Of a stretch of DNA of 23,567 nt, positions 1-7,008 are shown one piece after another. This stretch comes from UBA11612 sp963976395 (GTDB lineage: Bacteria; Pseudomonadota; Alphaproteobacteria; Rhodospirillales; Rhodospirillaceae). The DNA is taken from contig CAXBLG010000050.1 in NCBI GenBank assembly GCA_963976395.1, positions 1-23,567 of the forward strand, in the 5' to 3' direction. How positions within the stretch are numbered: position 1 is the stretch's first letter; each line of letters starts with the position of its first letter. The position numbers were made by a program, and so were the translations under genes. The notes under the pieces were generated by a model, which was not told the origin of the DNA, did no database searches, and worked only from the letters and a program-made list of their open reading frames with translations.

Positions 1-450
1 TTCGGGATCAAAGTGAGACCACTTTTCACGCGTCTGGGTGAATGCCGCGACCTGGTTTTCGAGCTGAGATTGAAATTCTGCGTTTGCCTCTGACGGCATT
101 TCGCGCAGCACAATTTTTGTGCTTGCGCCGTATTCTTCCCAAGCCTCAAAAACGTAGCGGAGCCAGCCTTCTATGCTCGGGCGGGTCCAATCGGGCAGAT
201 TGTCGAAGTCCTGATACAAGGTTAGCGCTTTATCCCAAACCTCTGACAACATTTCCCGAATGATGTCCTGTTTGCCGGCAAAGTGCGTGTACACGGTTGC
301 GCGTGAGGTTCCCGCAGCCTTCGCAATGTCTTCAATGCCCGTAGCTTGGGGGCCTTTTTTGACAAACAACTCGCGCGAAACTTGGAGAAGTCTTTGTCGG
401 GTATAATTTTTCTGCTGCTTGCGCAGTGGAATGGGTTTGGGCTGAGTCAT
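1..450 (-). CDS. TetR/AcrR family transcriptional regulator, C-terminus cut by the window edge
   Basis: The minus strand is open for 150 codons from ATG at 450 to base 1 with no stop, so the 3' end lies outside the window. The N-terminus carries a TetR-type DNA-binding domain: an amphipathic first helix (about residues 15-32), then a helix-turn-helix at about 37-60 containing IEDIAKAAGTSRATVYTHF and K60, a strong TetR signature. The rest, rich in Trp and Glu, is the start of the ligand-binding domain, which predicts no ligand. It is divergent from the secreted-protein/DUF1592/DUF1552 unit starting at 709, with a 258-base AT-rich gap holding a palindrome at 542-559. By the usual TetR arrangement it probably represses itself and the divergent genes (inference). 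Family assignment is firm; target and ligand are unknown. Confidence 0.9.
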   Translation of the reverse strand, partial: MTQPKPIPLRKQQKNYTRQRLLQVSRELFVKKGPQATGIEDIAKAAGTSRATVYTHFAGKQDIIREMLSEVWDKALTLYQDFDNLPDWTRPSIEGWLRYVFEAWEEYGASTKIVLREMPSEANAEFQSQLENQVAAFTQTREKWSHFDPE

Positions 451-708
451 TACCTAAATCTCAAACGCGTTGACAAAAAACTTATACTCACACTTATTGG
501 TAATATATTTTCATATTAACAATCTGAAATAGAATGTTACGTAGTGTTACTATACACTAGGATGGTGACATGACACTGTAGAATACAAGTCGCATTTGTA
601 GGTTCAGTGGCGGCGTTCCGACAAAATTTGGGGCGCTAAATTGCGTTGCTCGAGCCACAAAGGCGCAAAGAACGTGTTGAGATATGCTGCTAGCTAGGGA
701 GGCGAAGC
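451..708. promoter_or_regulatory. AT-rich divergent promoter region between TetR and the secreted-protein operon
   Basis: This gene-free stretch is clearly richer in A and T than the flanking coding DNA. A TTGACA hexamer at 470-475 could be a plus-strand -35 box with a weak CTTATT at 493-498 as -10. That pairing would give an untranslated leader of about 200 bases. Several TATA-like stretches (501-506 and nearby) could serve either strand. The downstream gene has a clear ribosome binding site, GGGAGG, about seven bases before ATG 709. Promoter positions are guesses from hexamers. Confidence 0.45.
535..559. promoter_or_regulatory. Candidate TetR operator
   Basis: A perfect interrupted palindrome, TAGTGT (542-547) and ACACTA (554-559) with a 6-base centre, lies between the TetR gene and the operon it faces. 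The hexamer TGTTAC occurs at 535-540 and again at 545-550, exactly 10 bases apart, so on the same helix face. Size, symmetry and place fit a TetR-dimer operator. Which repeat is the real site cannot be decided from one sequence. Confidence 0.4.
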
Positions 709-1854
709 ATGTTCTCCATTCGTGGTGGGACGAAATTTAACAATAACGATTGGCTTCGAGGCTGTGTGCTGCCGATTGGCGCTGCGATTGGCTTTGGCTT
801 ATCGGCATCCACCGCTGTTGCCGGCGAAAGCCGCGGATTTGTGGTCGACTGGTTTCACGTGGCAACGGCTTATGTAGAATCCAATTGCCCTGATGGGCTC
901 AACCCGCTTTCCGACGAGTTTTATAAAAGAGAATTGCGGCGATTGGGTTATGCCAATCAGGAAGTGGAAGACCTCATGAAGGACTTCCCTAATGGCGGAT
1001 ACATTCCTGTCACCACCATGCGAGGTCGCGTTAACGGCGAGCCCGTAAATGTATATGCAAATCCCTGGACACAGCCCGATCCGAATCTCACACCTGTGAC
1101 CGGCAATAGAGGCTTTGGATTTAACCTCGACGGAAAAATGGGCAGCGAAGATTTCATCGATCCCATCAGCGGTGAGCAAGGTGTCGACAATCAGATGTAT
1201 CGTGCCATGGGGTGCATTCAGAATTTTGCATTTCACGCACCGGATCTGCCGATTTATCCCTATGCGCAATGGGATTTGACGCGCGATACAGCACCGGCGT
1301 GGCTGATCGAAATTCGTGATATCGACGACTTTCAAAACGATGACGACATATCAATCGTAATGGACAAGTCCGTCGATGCGATTAGACGCGATACAAATGG
1401 AGATGCGCTCGCGGACATGACGCTGCGTGTCGATCCGAACTCCCGCTCACGCACCGTGGTTCAGGGCCGCATCGAAAACGGCGTTGTTGTCTCGGAGGCT
1501 TTCGACGCCAAGTTGGAAGCTGACCCGATGCTGTTGCCGCTGTTTGAATTTAGTAACGCGCGTCTGCGTCTGAGCCTGAAAGAGGATGGTACGGCTGAGG
1601 GGATACTTGGCGGATATCAACCTTGGGAGGCCCTCTATTGGAGTTACGCGCAAGGTGCATGGATTGTCGAGCATAGTGCGGGTATCGATATTCCGGGTGT
1701 TTACTACGCTTTGAAAAAACATGCTGATGCGGACCCCGATCCAAAGACCGGCGAAAATAAAGCAATTTCGACGGCGTGGTGGGTCGATGCCCAACCCGCA
1801 ATCATTGTGTATCCCGAAGAAGCTCAAACAGCGGATGCGACAAGCAATCCCTAG
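709..1854 (+). CDS. Secreted protein of unknown function preceding the DUF1592/DUF1552 pair
   Basis: I do not recognise a named family. The 381-residue product has a Sec-type signal peptide: basic N-terminus, hydrophobic stretch at about 18-36, and an AVA-G cleavage site near 38. The mature part is therefore periplasmic or exported. It has two cysteines after the signal (C60 in NCPDGLNP and C169 in AMGC) that could form a disulfide. Residues 228-236 read DTNGDALAD, an EF-hand/dockerin-like calcium loop with acidic or Asn residues at positions 1, 3, 5 and 9. A similar acidic turn, LDGKMGSEDF, lies at 140-149. There is no haem motif. The start has a GGGAGG site seven bases upstream. It is first in a unit with the DUF1592 cytochrome 36 bases downstream, so it is likely a partner of those proteins (inference). 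Confidence 0.8.
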   Translation: MFSIRGGTKFNNNDWLRGCVLPIGAAIGFGLSASTAVAGESRGFVVDWFHVATAYVESNCPDGLNPLSDEFYKRELRRLGYANQEVEDLMKDFPNGGYIPVTTMRGRVNGEPVNVYANPWTQPDPNLTPVTGNRGFGFNLDGKMGSEDFIDPISGEQGVDNQMYRAMGCIQNFAFHAPDLPIYPYAQWDLTRDTAPAWLIEIRDIDDFQNDDDISIVMDKSVDAIRRDTNGDALADMTLRVDPNSRSRTVVQGRIENGVVVSEAFDAKLEADPMLLPLFEFSNARLRLSLKEDGTAEGILGGYQPWEALYWSYAQGAWIVEHSAGIDIPGVYYALKKHADADPDPKTGENKAISTAWWVDAQPAIIVYPEEAQTADATSNP

Positions 1855-1890
1855 CTGGCTGGAGCGGGTCCGACAGGAGACGTGTTTCTG

Positions 1891-3639
1891 ATGAGAGAAG
1901 CGTTTGATAACAACGTGAAAATTACCCCACGCTTACGGAAACTTCGCTGTTTTAGTGCGTTGAGTGTAGTGATTGGTGCTGTTTTTGCGGCTGGCTGCAC
2001 ACCTACTGAGATGGCGGCTAGTTCTGGTGCCGTGGAAGAGGTGTCCGGTGCGGGCGGCCCACCGGTCATGCGTCGCTTAACTGAAAGTCAGTACGAGCAA
2101 GTTGTTCAGGATATTTTCGGTCCGACGGTTGAGTTGGGTGGGCGATTTGAGCCGGACCCACGTGAAGGCGGTTTGCTCGCCGTTGGTGCGGGTAAAGTTA
2201 GCGTAACCACTTCAGGTTTGCAGCAGTACGATATTATGGCGCGTAGCGTTGCTGCACAGGTTACGGGCGAAGGTCGCCGCGACACTTTAGTTGGGTGCGC
2301 CCCCGTTAACCTTGAGTCTCGCGATGAGGCCTGCGCCAGACAGTTTTTAAAGAAGGTGGGCCGGTTATTATATCGGCGGCCACTGACGGATGCCGAATTA
2401 GATGCTCGCGTTGAAAATGCGAACGTGGCGACCGACAAATTCGGTAACTTTTACGAAGGTCTTGAAATGGGCCTCGCCGGCATGCTTGTTGCGCCGCAGT
2501 TCATTTTTAGGCAGGAAACATCCGAGCCTGATCCGCAAAGCCCCGGCTCTCTTCGTCTGGATGCGTTCTCCAAAGCGTCTCGTTTAAGCTTTTTCCTATG
2601 GAATTCGGCGCCCGATGATCAGTTGTTGGCCGCGGCGGCGAACGGCGAACTGCATGACAGTCGGGGCATCGCCCGCCAAGTTGAGCGGATGGTTGCCTCG
2701 CCGCGCCTTAAGATTGGTGTGCGCGCCTTTTTCTCGGACTTGCTTGAATTTGATAAGTTCGACGAACTGTCCAAGGACGCCGAGATTTTTCCGAAGTTCA
2801 ATTTTATCGCGGCGGAAGACGCCAAAGAACAGACGCTACGAACAGCTGTTGATCACTTGGTGACCCATAACGGCGATTACCGCGACCTTTTCACAACACG
2901 TAAAACTTATCTAACGAGGTTGCTCGGGGCTTTGTACCGAGTGCCGGTCGTGACGCCCGATGGTTGGGAGCCTTATGAATTTTCGGAAGATTCTCAGCAG
3001 GCGGGCATTTTAACGCACGCGAGTTTTGTTGCACTCCACTCGCACCCAGGCCGAACCTCGCCAACGCTTCGCGGGAAGGCACTGCGCGAAATCTTGTTAT
3101 GTCAAAAAGTTCCCGACCCGCCAGGGAATGTGGACTTCAATATTGTGCAAGACGCTTCGAACCCAGATTTTAAAACTGTGCGTCAGCGGCTGGATGCTCA
3201 CGCAGGCGAACCTATGTGCGTGGGCTGCCATAAAATCACCGACCCTATCGGGTTAGCTCTTGAAAGTTTTGATACGATTGGCGGGTTCCGCACCACGGAA
3301 AACGGTACCCCAATAAATACAAGCGGTGAATTGGATGGCGTCGCTTTTGCAGATGCTTCTGAATTAGGGCAGGCGGTTCACGATCACCCGGGAGTTTCAT
3401 CGTGTCTGGTTAATCGAGTGTTCTCCTATGGGGTAGGCCGTACACCGACCAAAAGCGAAAAAGATTGGCTCGACACATTTGTTGAAAATGTTTTTGCGAA
3501 AGACGGTTACAAATTTCCACAGCTTTTACGGCGCATCGCGATGAGCGACACGTTTTTCCGTATCTCACCGACTGAGGCCGACGCAGAAGCGCCGGCGATG
3601 GCCTCGGCTCAAAACTTCAAATCGGAGAGTGAGCAATGA
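1891..3639 (+). CDS. DUF1592/DUF1588/DUF1585 domain c-type cytochrome lipoprotein
   Basis: The domain order is that of Planctomycete-type cytochrome proteins. A short DUF1587-like stretch (RRLTESQYEQVVQDIFG, about 61-77) is followed by DUF1595 (about 146-208, containing YRRPLTDAEL), DUF1592 (about 221-345), DUF1588 with the single haem site C443-V-G-C446-H447 followed by DPIGLALESFD, and DUF1585 (about 480-560). The N-terminus is a lipoprotein signal with lipobox AAGC at C36, so the protein should be membrane-anchored and periplasmic. ATG 1891 is preferred: AGGAGA at 1875-1880 lies ten bases before it, but only one base before the in-frame GTG at 1882. The stop overlaps the next start (ATGA), so it is translationally coupled to the DUF1552 gene. 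DUF1592/DUF1552 pairs recur in Planctomycetes, Myxococcota and Proteobacteria, with no settled function known to me. Confidence 0.9.
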   Translation: MREAFDNNVKITPRLRKLRCFSALSVVIGAVFAAGCTPTEMAASSGAVEEVSGAGGPPVMRRLTESQYEQVVQDIFGPTVELGGRFEPDPREGGLLAVGAGKVSVTTSGLQQYDIMARSVAAQVTGEGRRDTLVGCAPVNLESRDEACARQFLKKVGRLLYRRPLTDAELDARVENANVATDKFGNFYEGLEMGLAGMLVAPQFIFRQETSEPDPQSPGSLRLDAFSKASRLSFFLWNSAPDDQLLAAAANGELHDSRGIARQVERMVASPRLKIGVRAFFSDLLEFDKFDELSKDAEIFPKFNFIAAEDAKEQTLRTAVDHLVTHNGDYRDLFTTRKTYLTRLLGALYRVPVVTPDGWEPYEFSEDSQQAGILTHASFVALHSHPGRTSPTLRGKALREILLCQKVPDPPGNVDFNIVQDASNPDFKTVRQRLDAHAGEPMCVGCHKITDPIGLALESFDTIGGFRTTENGTPINTSGELDGVAFADASELGQAVHDHPGVSSCLVNRVFSYGVGRTPTKSEKDWLDTFVENVFAKDGYKFPQLLRRIAMSDTFFRISPTEADAEAPAMASAQNFKSESEQ

Positions 3640-4985
3640 GTGCAATTATGAGAGCCGCTAATCGTCGGACAGTTCTCCGCGGTATTATGAGTGGTGCCGC
3701 TTTATCGGTGGGGCTTCCCTATCTCGATATTTTTCTGAATTCCAATGGCACGGCTCTTGCGGCCACCGGCGCCCCACTCCCGACTTGTTTCGGAAGCTGG
3801 TTTTGGGGGTGCGGTTTGACGCCAGGACTGTGGGAGCCAAAAACAATCGGCGCCAATTATGAGATGTCGCCCGAGTTGAAGCCGTTATCGGCCTTTAAAA
3901 GTCAGATGAACGTCTACAGCGGGATGAAAGTATTTCTAGACGGCAAGCCGCCGACACCGCATCAAACCGGCCATCAAGGTGCATTGCTCGGTCACGTGCC
4001 TAAAGCGGGAACGCGGCCCGATTACCCCAGTCTTGACGTTTTGGTTTCCAATACGATTGGCACGAAGACACGGTTCCGATCCATTGAAGTGACCGGCGGC
4101 GGCAGTCCCAACCAATCCGTGAGTCGCCGTAGCGGTAGTGCTCTTAACCCGTCTGAAGTATCTCCTGTCGCGCTTTACACGCGCTTGTTCGGACCTGATT
4201 TTAAGGATCCCAACGCCGCCGAATTTGTTCCTGATCCGAAGGTTATGGTGCGCAAGAGCGTTTTGTCGTCGGTTTCCGACGAGCGCGCGGCATTGATGAA
4301 GGAACTGGGATCCGCCGACCGCGAACGGCTTGACGAGTACTTCACTTCGTTGCGTCAATTGGAACACCAATTGGCCGTAGAACTTGAAAAGCCGGCGCCG
4401 ATGGAAGCCTGCACGAAGCCTGGAGCTGTTGAAGAAAGCGCCCCCGGTCTTGAAATCGACGCGGTAGTGAAGAATTTGAAGTTGTTTTCAGGATTGTTGG
4501 CGCATGCCTTAGCCTGCAATCAAACTCGTGTTTTCAACGTTTCATTCGCCGATGCAACGTCATCTGTTCGGCGAGGCGGCGAAACGGCGACGCATCATAT
4601 TCTTACACACGAAGAAGCCCTTAACGAAGATATGGGCTACCAACCGCGAGCGCAGTGGTTCAATGAAGTAATCATGGCCAGCTTGGCCGATCAAGCGTCG
4701 GCGTTGGCGAGCGTCCGTGAAGGCGATGGCAGCCTTCTTGACCGGACATTGGTTCTCGCTTCTAGTGAAACCGGCTTCGCCAAGGTCCATTCGTTGGAGA
4801 ATATTCCAATGATTACGATTGGCTCGGGTGGCGGCCGTGTAAAAACCGGATTGCATATTCAAGCAAAGGGTGACCCGGTCACGCGTGTGGGCTTGACGCT
4901 TCAGCAGGTTTTGGACGTACCAGTTAGTTCGTGGGGCACAGAATCAATGGAAACCTCAAAGACTCTGTCGGAGGCTGTCGCTTAG
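3636..4985 (+). CDS. DUF1552 domain protein, Tat-exported
   Basis: The 449-residue length and layout match DUF1552 (PF07586), the usual partner of DUF1592 cytochromes. The N-terminus has a twin-arginine signal: R10-R11 followed by TVLRG and a hydrophobic stretch to about residue 34, so it is probably exported folded. The region around 320-327, reading HHILTHEE, aligns with the HxxSHH motif that names the family, but has Thr for Ser and Glu for the last His. The start overlaps the previous stop by four bases and has GGAGAG at 3624-3629. Coupling to a haem lipoprotein suggests a two-component periplasmic oxidase or dehydrogenase (inference). No cofactor can be read from the sequence. Confidence 0.88.
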   Translation: MSAIMRAANRRTVLRGIMSGAALSVGLPYLDIFLNSNGTALAATGAPLPTCFGSWFWGCGLTPGLWEPKTIGANYEMSPELKPLSAFKSQMNVYSGMKVFLDGKPPTPHQTGHQGALLGHVPKAGTRPDYPSLDVLVSNTIGTKTRFRSIEVTGGGSPNQSVSRRSGSALNPSEVSPVALYTRLFGPDFKDPNAAEFVPDPKVMVRKSVLSSVSDERAALMKELGSADRERLDEYFTSLRQLEHQLAVELEKPAPMEACTKPGAVEESAPGLEIDAVVKNLKLFSGLLAHALACNQTRVFNVSFADATSSVRRGGETATHHILTHEEALNEDMGYQPRAQWFNEVIMASLADQASALASVREGDGSLLDRTLVLASSETGFAKVHSLENIPMITIGSGGGRVKTGLHIQAKGDPVTRVGLTLQQVLDVPVSSWGTESMETSKTLSEAVA

Positions 4986-5017
4986 CGCGCGTCACGAAAC
5001 TTTTTCATCTTGCCGCT

Positions 5018-5051
5018 CCGGCCCGCACTTCTTAATCGGAGAGTGGGCCGG
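5018..5051 (+). terminator. Possible hairpin terminator after the DUF1552 gene
   Basis: CCGGCCC at 5018-5024 pairs with GGGCCGG at 5045-5051. The pairing partly continues inward, with a bulge, between CACTTC and GAGAGT. The position 33 bases after a stop codon fits a transcript end. There is no T-run after it, so it may be a rho-dependent or processing structure. Confidence 0.35.
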
Positions 5052-5135
5052 TGTTCGTATATGCAGTATGTTTCTGCCATGCACACAACTCGGACGTTGT
5101 GCCCTGTGCTTTTCTACAATGAATAGGACCAAAGA

Positions 5136-5633
5136 ATGAGACAAAACCATCGGCATGGATTTCTCATTAGCGCGGGACTGGTGATGATTGTCGGTTCTTT
5201 GTCAGCATTTGCCGCAGCGCCGGAAATCGAACAGATCATGAAAGAGCGCCATGAAAATTTCGAACATATGGGCGAGGCGTTTGAAGACATTGATCGGGAA
5301 ATCAAACGGGCATCACCGGATATCGGACGTATTCAGCGGCATGCCGGTCAGATAGATGCTTGGGCTCAGGATCAGATCCACTGGTTCCCGGTCGGAAGCG
5401 GGCCTGAGTCAGGGATCAAAACCGACGCCAAGGCTGAAATCTGGGAAAGACCCACTGAGTTTAAAGCCCTGCAGGATGAGTTTGTTATTGAAGCGCGGGA
5501 GCTGAAAAATATCGCCGACAATAGCCCTGTTGATATGCTTGCCGCACAAATTCATAAAACTGGGGAAGTCTGTAGCCAATGCCATGAGACTTACCGAAAG
5601 AAGTTCAGTTTGTTTTCGATATTTGGGTTTTAA
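5136..5633 (+). CDS. Cytochrome c' (first of two paralogues)
   Basis: This 165-residue protein has a Sec signal peptide (about 1-27, cleavage after AFA) and the four-helix layout of class II cytochromes (PF01322). The haem site, C146-S-Q-C149-H150, lies close to the C-terminus and is followed by ETYRKK, the usual basic tail. An internal WAQDQ ... W.P.GSGP.SG block (76-93) is shared with the paralogue at 6433. Cytochromes c' are periplasmic five-coordinate haem proteins that bind NO or CO and in some species protect against nitrosative stress. The ribosome site is weak. The gene is 150 bases after the DUF1552 stop. Its own role here may be electron transfer or NO defence; the sequence does not distinguish them. 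Confidence 0.93.
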   Translation: MRQNHRHGFLISAGLVMIVGSLSAFAAAPEIEQIMKERHENFEHMGEAFEDIDREIKRASPDIGRIQRHAGQIDAWAQDQIHWFPVGSGPESGIKTDAKAEIWERPTEFKALQDEFVIEARELKNIADNSPVDMLAAQIHKTGEVCSQCHETYRKKFSLFSIFGF

Positions 5634-5978
5634 CTAAACCCTGCGGTCTTGAGGACAGGGCGCATGTTGCGAATCACATTCATTCACTGCTGCCTGCGCG
5701 AGGTGGCGCGCCGCGATATGCATAATGAATGTCACATGGATTATGGGAGAGGCTTCAAAAGGCGCCATTCTCTAACCCCTTAAGATTCCTATTTTTATTG
5801 CCCTGCGCCTCAAAAAATGCGAGAGAAAACGGGTGGGTGCGCGGGTCGTTCGTGCCGTGAAAGAGTCGGCAGTTGGACTTATTTGCGGCACAATTTACGG
5901 CGAAGCTAATCTACTAACGGGTGTTGTTTTAGGTGCCTGACATTAAGTTAGATGGATTTAAAGGGAGTAAGGGAACAA
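5634..5978. other. Intergenic stretch between cytochrome c' and HiPIP genes
   Basis: No convincing gene lies here. A weak CCCTG/CAGGG stem (5639-5643 and 5656-5660) follows the cytochrome c' stop. Next comes a 9-base inverted repeat flanking a GC-rich core. Short reading frames at 5664 (39 codons) and 5818 (30 codons) have no family signature. The gap of 345 bases suggests that the HiPIP gene has its own promoter, but no clear -35/-10 pair was found. Confidence 0.5.
5676..5732. repeat. Inverted repeat ACATTCATT / AATGAATGT around a GC-rich core
   Basis: ACATTCATT at 5676-5684 is the exact reverse complement of AATGAATGT at 5724-5732. The 39 bases between them include the 8-base palindrome GGCGCGCC (5706-5713 within about a base). 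It could form a stem in RNA or be a protein-binding site. Only one copy is visible in the window. Confidence 0.4.
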
Positions 5979-6302
5979 ATGGAAAAGAAAAATCTCTCAC
6001 GGCGTGTATTGCTTGAGCGAGGCGCACAAATCCCGCTTGGTGGATTGTTGCTGCTGGCCGCAGGCACAGGGCGAGCATCCGCTGCAGATCATGGCGTTTG
6101 CGTCGATCTTGAAAATTTGGACGCCGGTCAAAAGAGCATCCGAGACTCTCTGGAGTACGTGGAAGAGGCGGCTGATCAATCCATGTCATGTCAGCATTGC
6201 GGGTTCTTCACCCCGACAGAAAACGGGTGTGGCACGTGCATTATCTTTAGTGGTCCGGCCCACGGTCGGGGCCATTGCGTTTCCTGGAGCGCAAAGTCCT
6301 AG
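5979..6302 (+). CDS. High-potential iron-sulfur protein (HiPIP)
   Basis: The mature part carries the HiPIP pattern C71-x2-C74 ... C87-I-I-F-S-G ... G-H-C100-x2-W, expected to bind one [4Fe-4S] cluster, and the C-x2-F-x-G and final Trp fit the family. The N-terminus is Tat-like (S7-R8-R9-V-L-L-E, hydrophobic to about residue 34), as HiPIPs are exported folded. Two further cysteines, C41 and C84, lie outside the four-ligand set. HiPIPs are soluble periplasmic electron carriers, often between a cytochrome bc1 complex and an oxidase or reaction centre. The ATG at 5979 is preferred because AAGGGA lies just upstream; an in-frame ATG at 5952 has no ribosome site. It sits between two cytochrome c' genes and ends in a strong hairpin. 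Confidence 0.9.
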   Translation: MEKKNLSRRVLLERGAQIPLGGLLLLAAGTGRASAADHGVCVDLENLDAGQKSIRDSLEYVEEAADQSMSCQHCGFFTPTENGCGTCIIFSGPAHGRGHCVSWSAKS

Positions 6303-6348
6303 TCAGTCGAGGTCTGCCAGCGTCTTGGTGGGTTCTCATGCATGGCAG

Positions 6349-6376
6349 GGACGGCTGAGTCATGCCTCAGCCGTCC
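6349..6376 (+). terminator. Perfect 11-bp hairpin after the HiPIP gene
   Basis: GGACGGCTGAG (6349-6359) and CTCAGCCGTCC (6366-6376) form a perfect 11-base-pair stem with a 6-base loop, 47 bases past the HiPIP stop. The downstream sequence AATGCTTGTTCC is only weakly T-rich. It is therefore an imperfect intrinsic terminator or an mRNA-stabilising hairpin that separates HiPIP from the second cytochrome c'. Confidence 0.6.
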
Positions 6377-6432
6377 AATGCTTGTTCCTCGCAAGTTAAA
6401 GGCCCTCCCAGCGGAGGACTAAAGAGGCCGTA

Positions 6433-6930
6433 ATGAAAACTGGAATTCGCAGACTGTGCCATTTCATTGCGGTATCGGGGGTAATTGTGAGCGTGTTGCC
6501 CCTGGCGGGCTTCGCGCGTGATGCCTCCCCTGAACAGGTTATATTTGCGCGCAAGGCCAATGAGCGCGAACTGGGCGGGGCTTATGCCGAACTCAGAGAT
6601 GAGCTGAAGAAGAAAAAACCCCTGCAATTTCTTATCAGAGAATACGCTGGGCAAATTTCCAGCTGGGCTCAGGATCAATCCTATTGGTATCCCGAAGGCA
6701 GCGGTCCGGCTTCCGGCGAAGACACAAATGCAAAGCCGGAGATCTGGACCGAGCGGGAAGAGTTTGATGCGCTGTATTCCGCATTTCTTGCTGAGACGGC
6801 TAAGCTATATAAAATTGCCGACACTGAAGACAACGTCGCTCTGGCGACGCAGTTAGATGTGACCGGCCAAGCCTGTGTCGCGTGTCACGAGCGTTTCAAA
6901 ACGAAAGACGAACACGAGTTCGAATTCTGA
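6433..6930 (+). CDS. Cytochrome c' (second paralogue)
   Basis: Also 165 residues, with a signal peptide (about 1-29) and haem site C148-V-A-C151-H152 near the C-terminus, as in PF01322. It shares WAQDQ, W.P.GSGP.SG and the K.EIW block with the copy at 5136, so the two are paralogues that have diverged strongly outside these blocks. The tail after the haem site, KTKDEHEFEF, is acidic, unlike the basic and aromatic tail of the first copy, suggesting a different partner surface (inference). The cytochrome b561-type gene follows 78 bases downstream on the same strand. Cytochrome c' next to a b-type cytochrome is a known arrangement and suggests electron supply from the quinone pool. Confidence 0.93.
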   Translation: MKTGIRRLCHFIAVSGVIVSVLPLAGFARDASPEQVIFARKANERELGGAYAELRDELKKKKPLQFLIREYAGQISSWAQDQSYWYPEGSGPASGEDTNAKPEIWTEREEFDALYSAFLAETAKLYKIADTEDNVALATQLDVTGQACVACHERFKTKDEHEFEF

Positions 6931-7008
6931 CTTTCGTTGTATATGGCTGTTCGGAGGCGGGCCTGTTGAGCGCTGATCCTGAACGCCAAGAGGTGCGGGC
7001 GCATCATA

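Noticed and set aside
799..1335. 178-codon minus-strand open frame
   Set aside because: It lies fully inside the secreted-protein gene, which has a signal peptide and a good ribosome site; the antisense product shows no domain.
5664..5783. 39-codon reading frame starting ATG between cytochrome c' and HiPIP
   Set aside because: No family signature, poor ribosome site, and it runs through the inverted repeat; likely chance.
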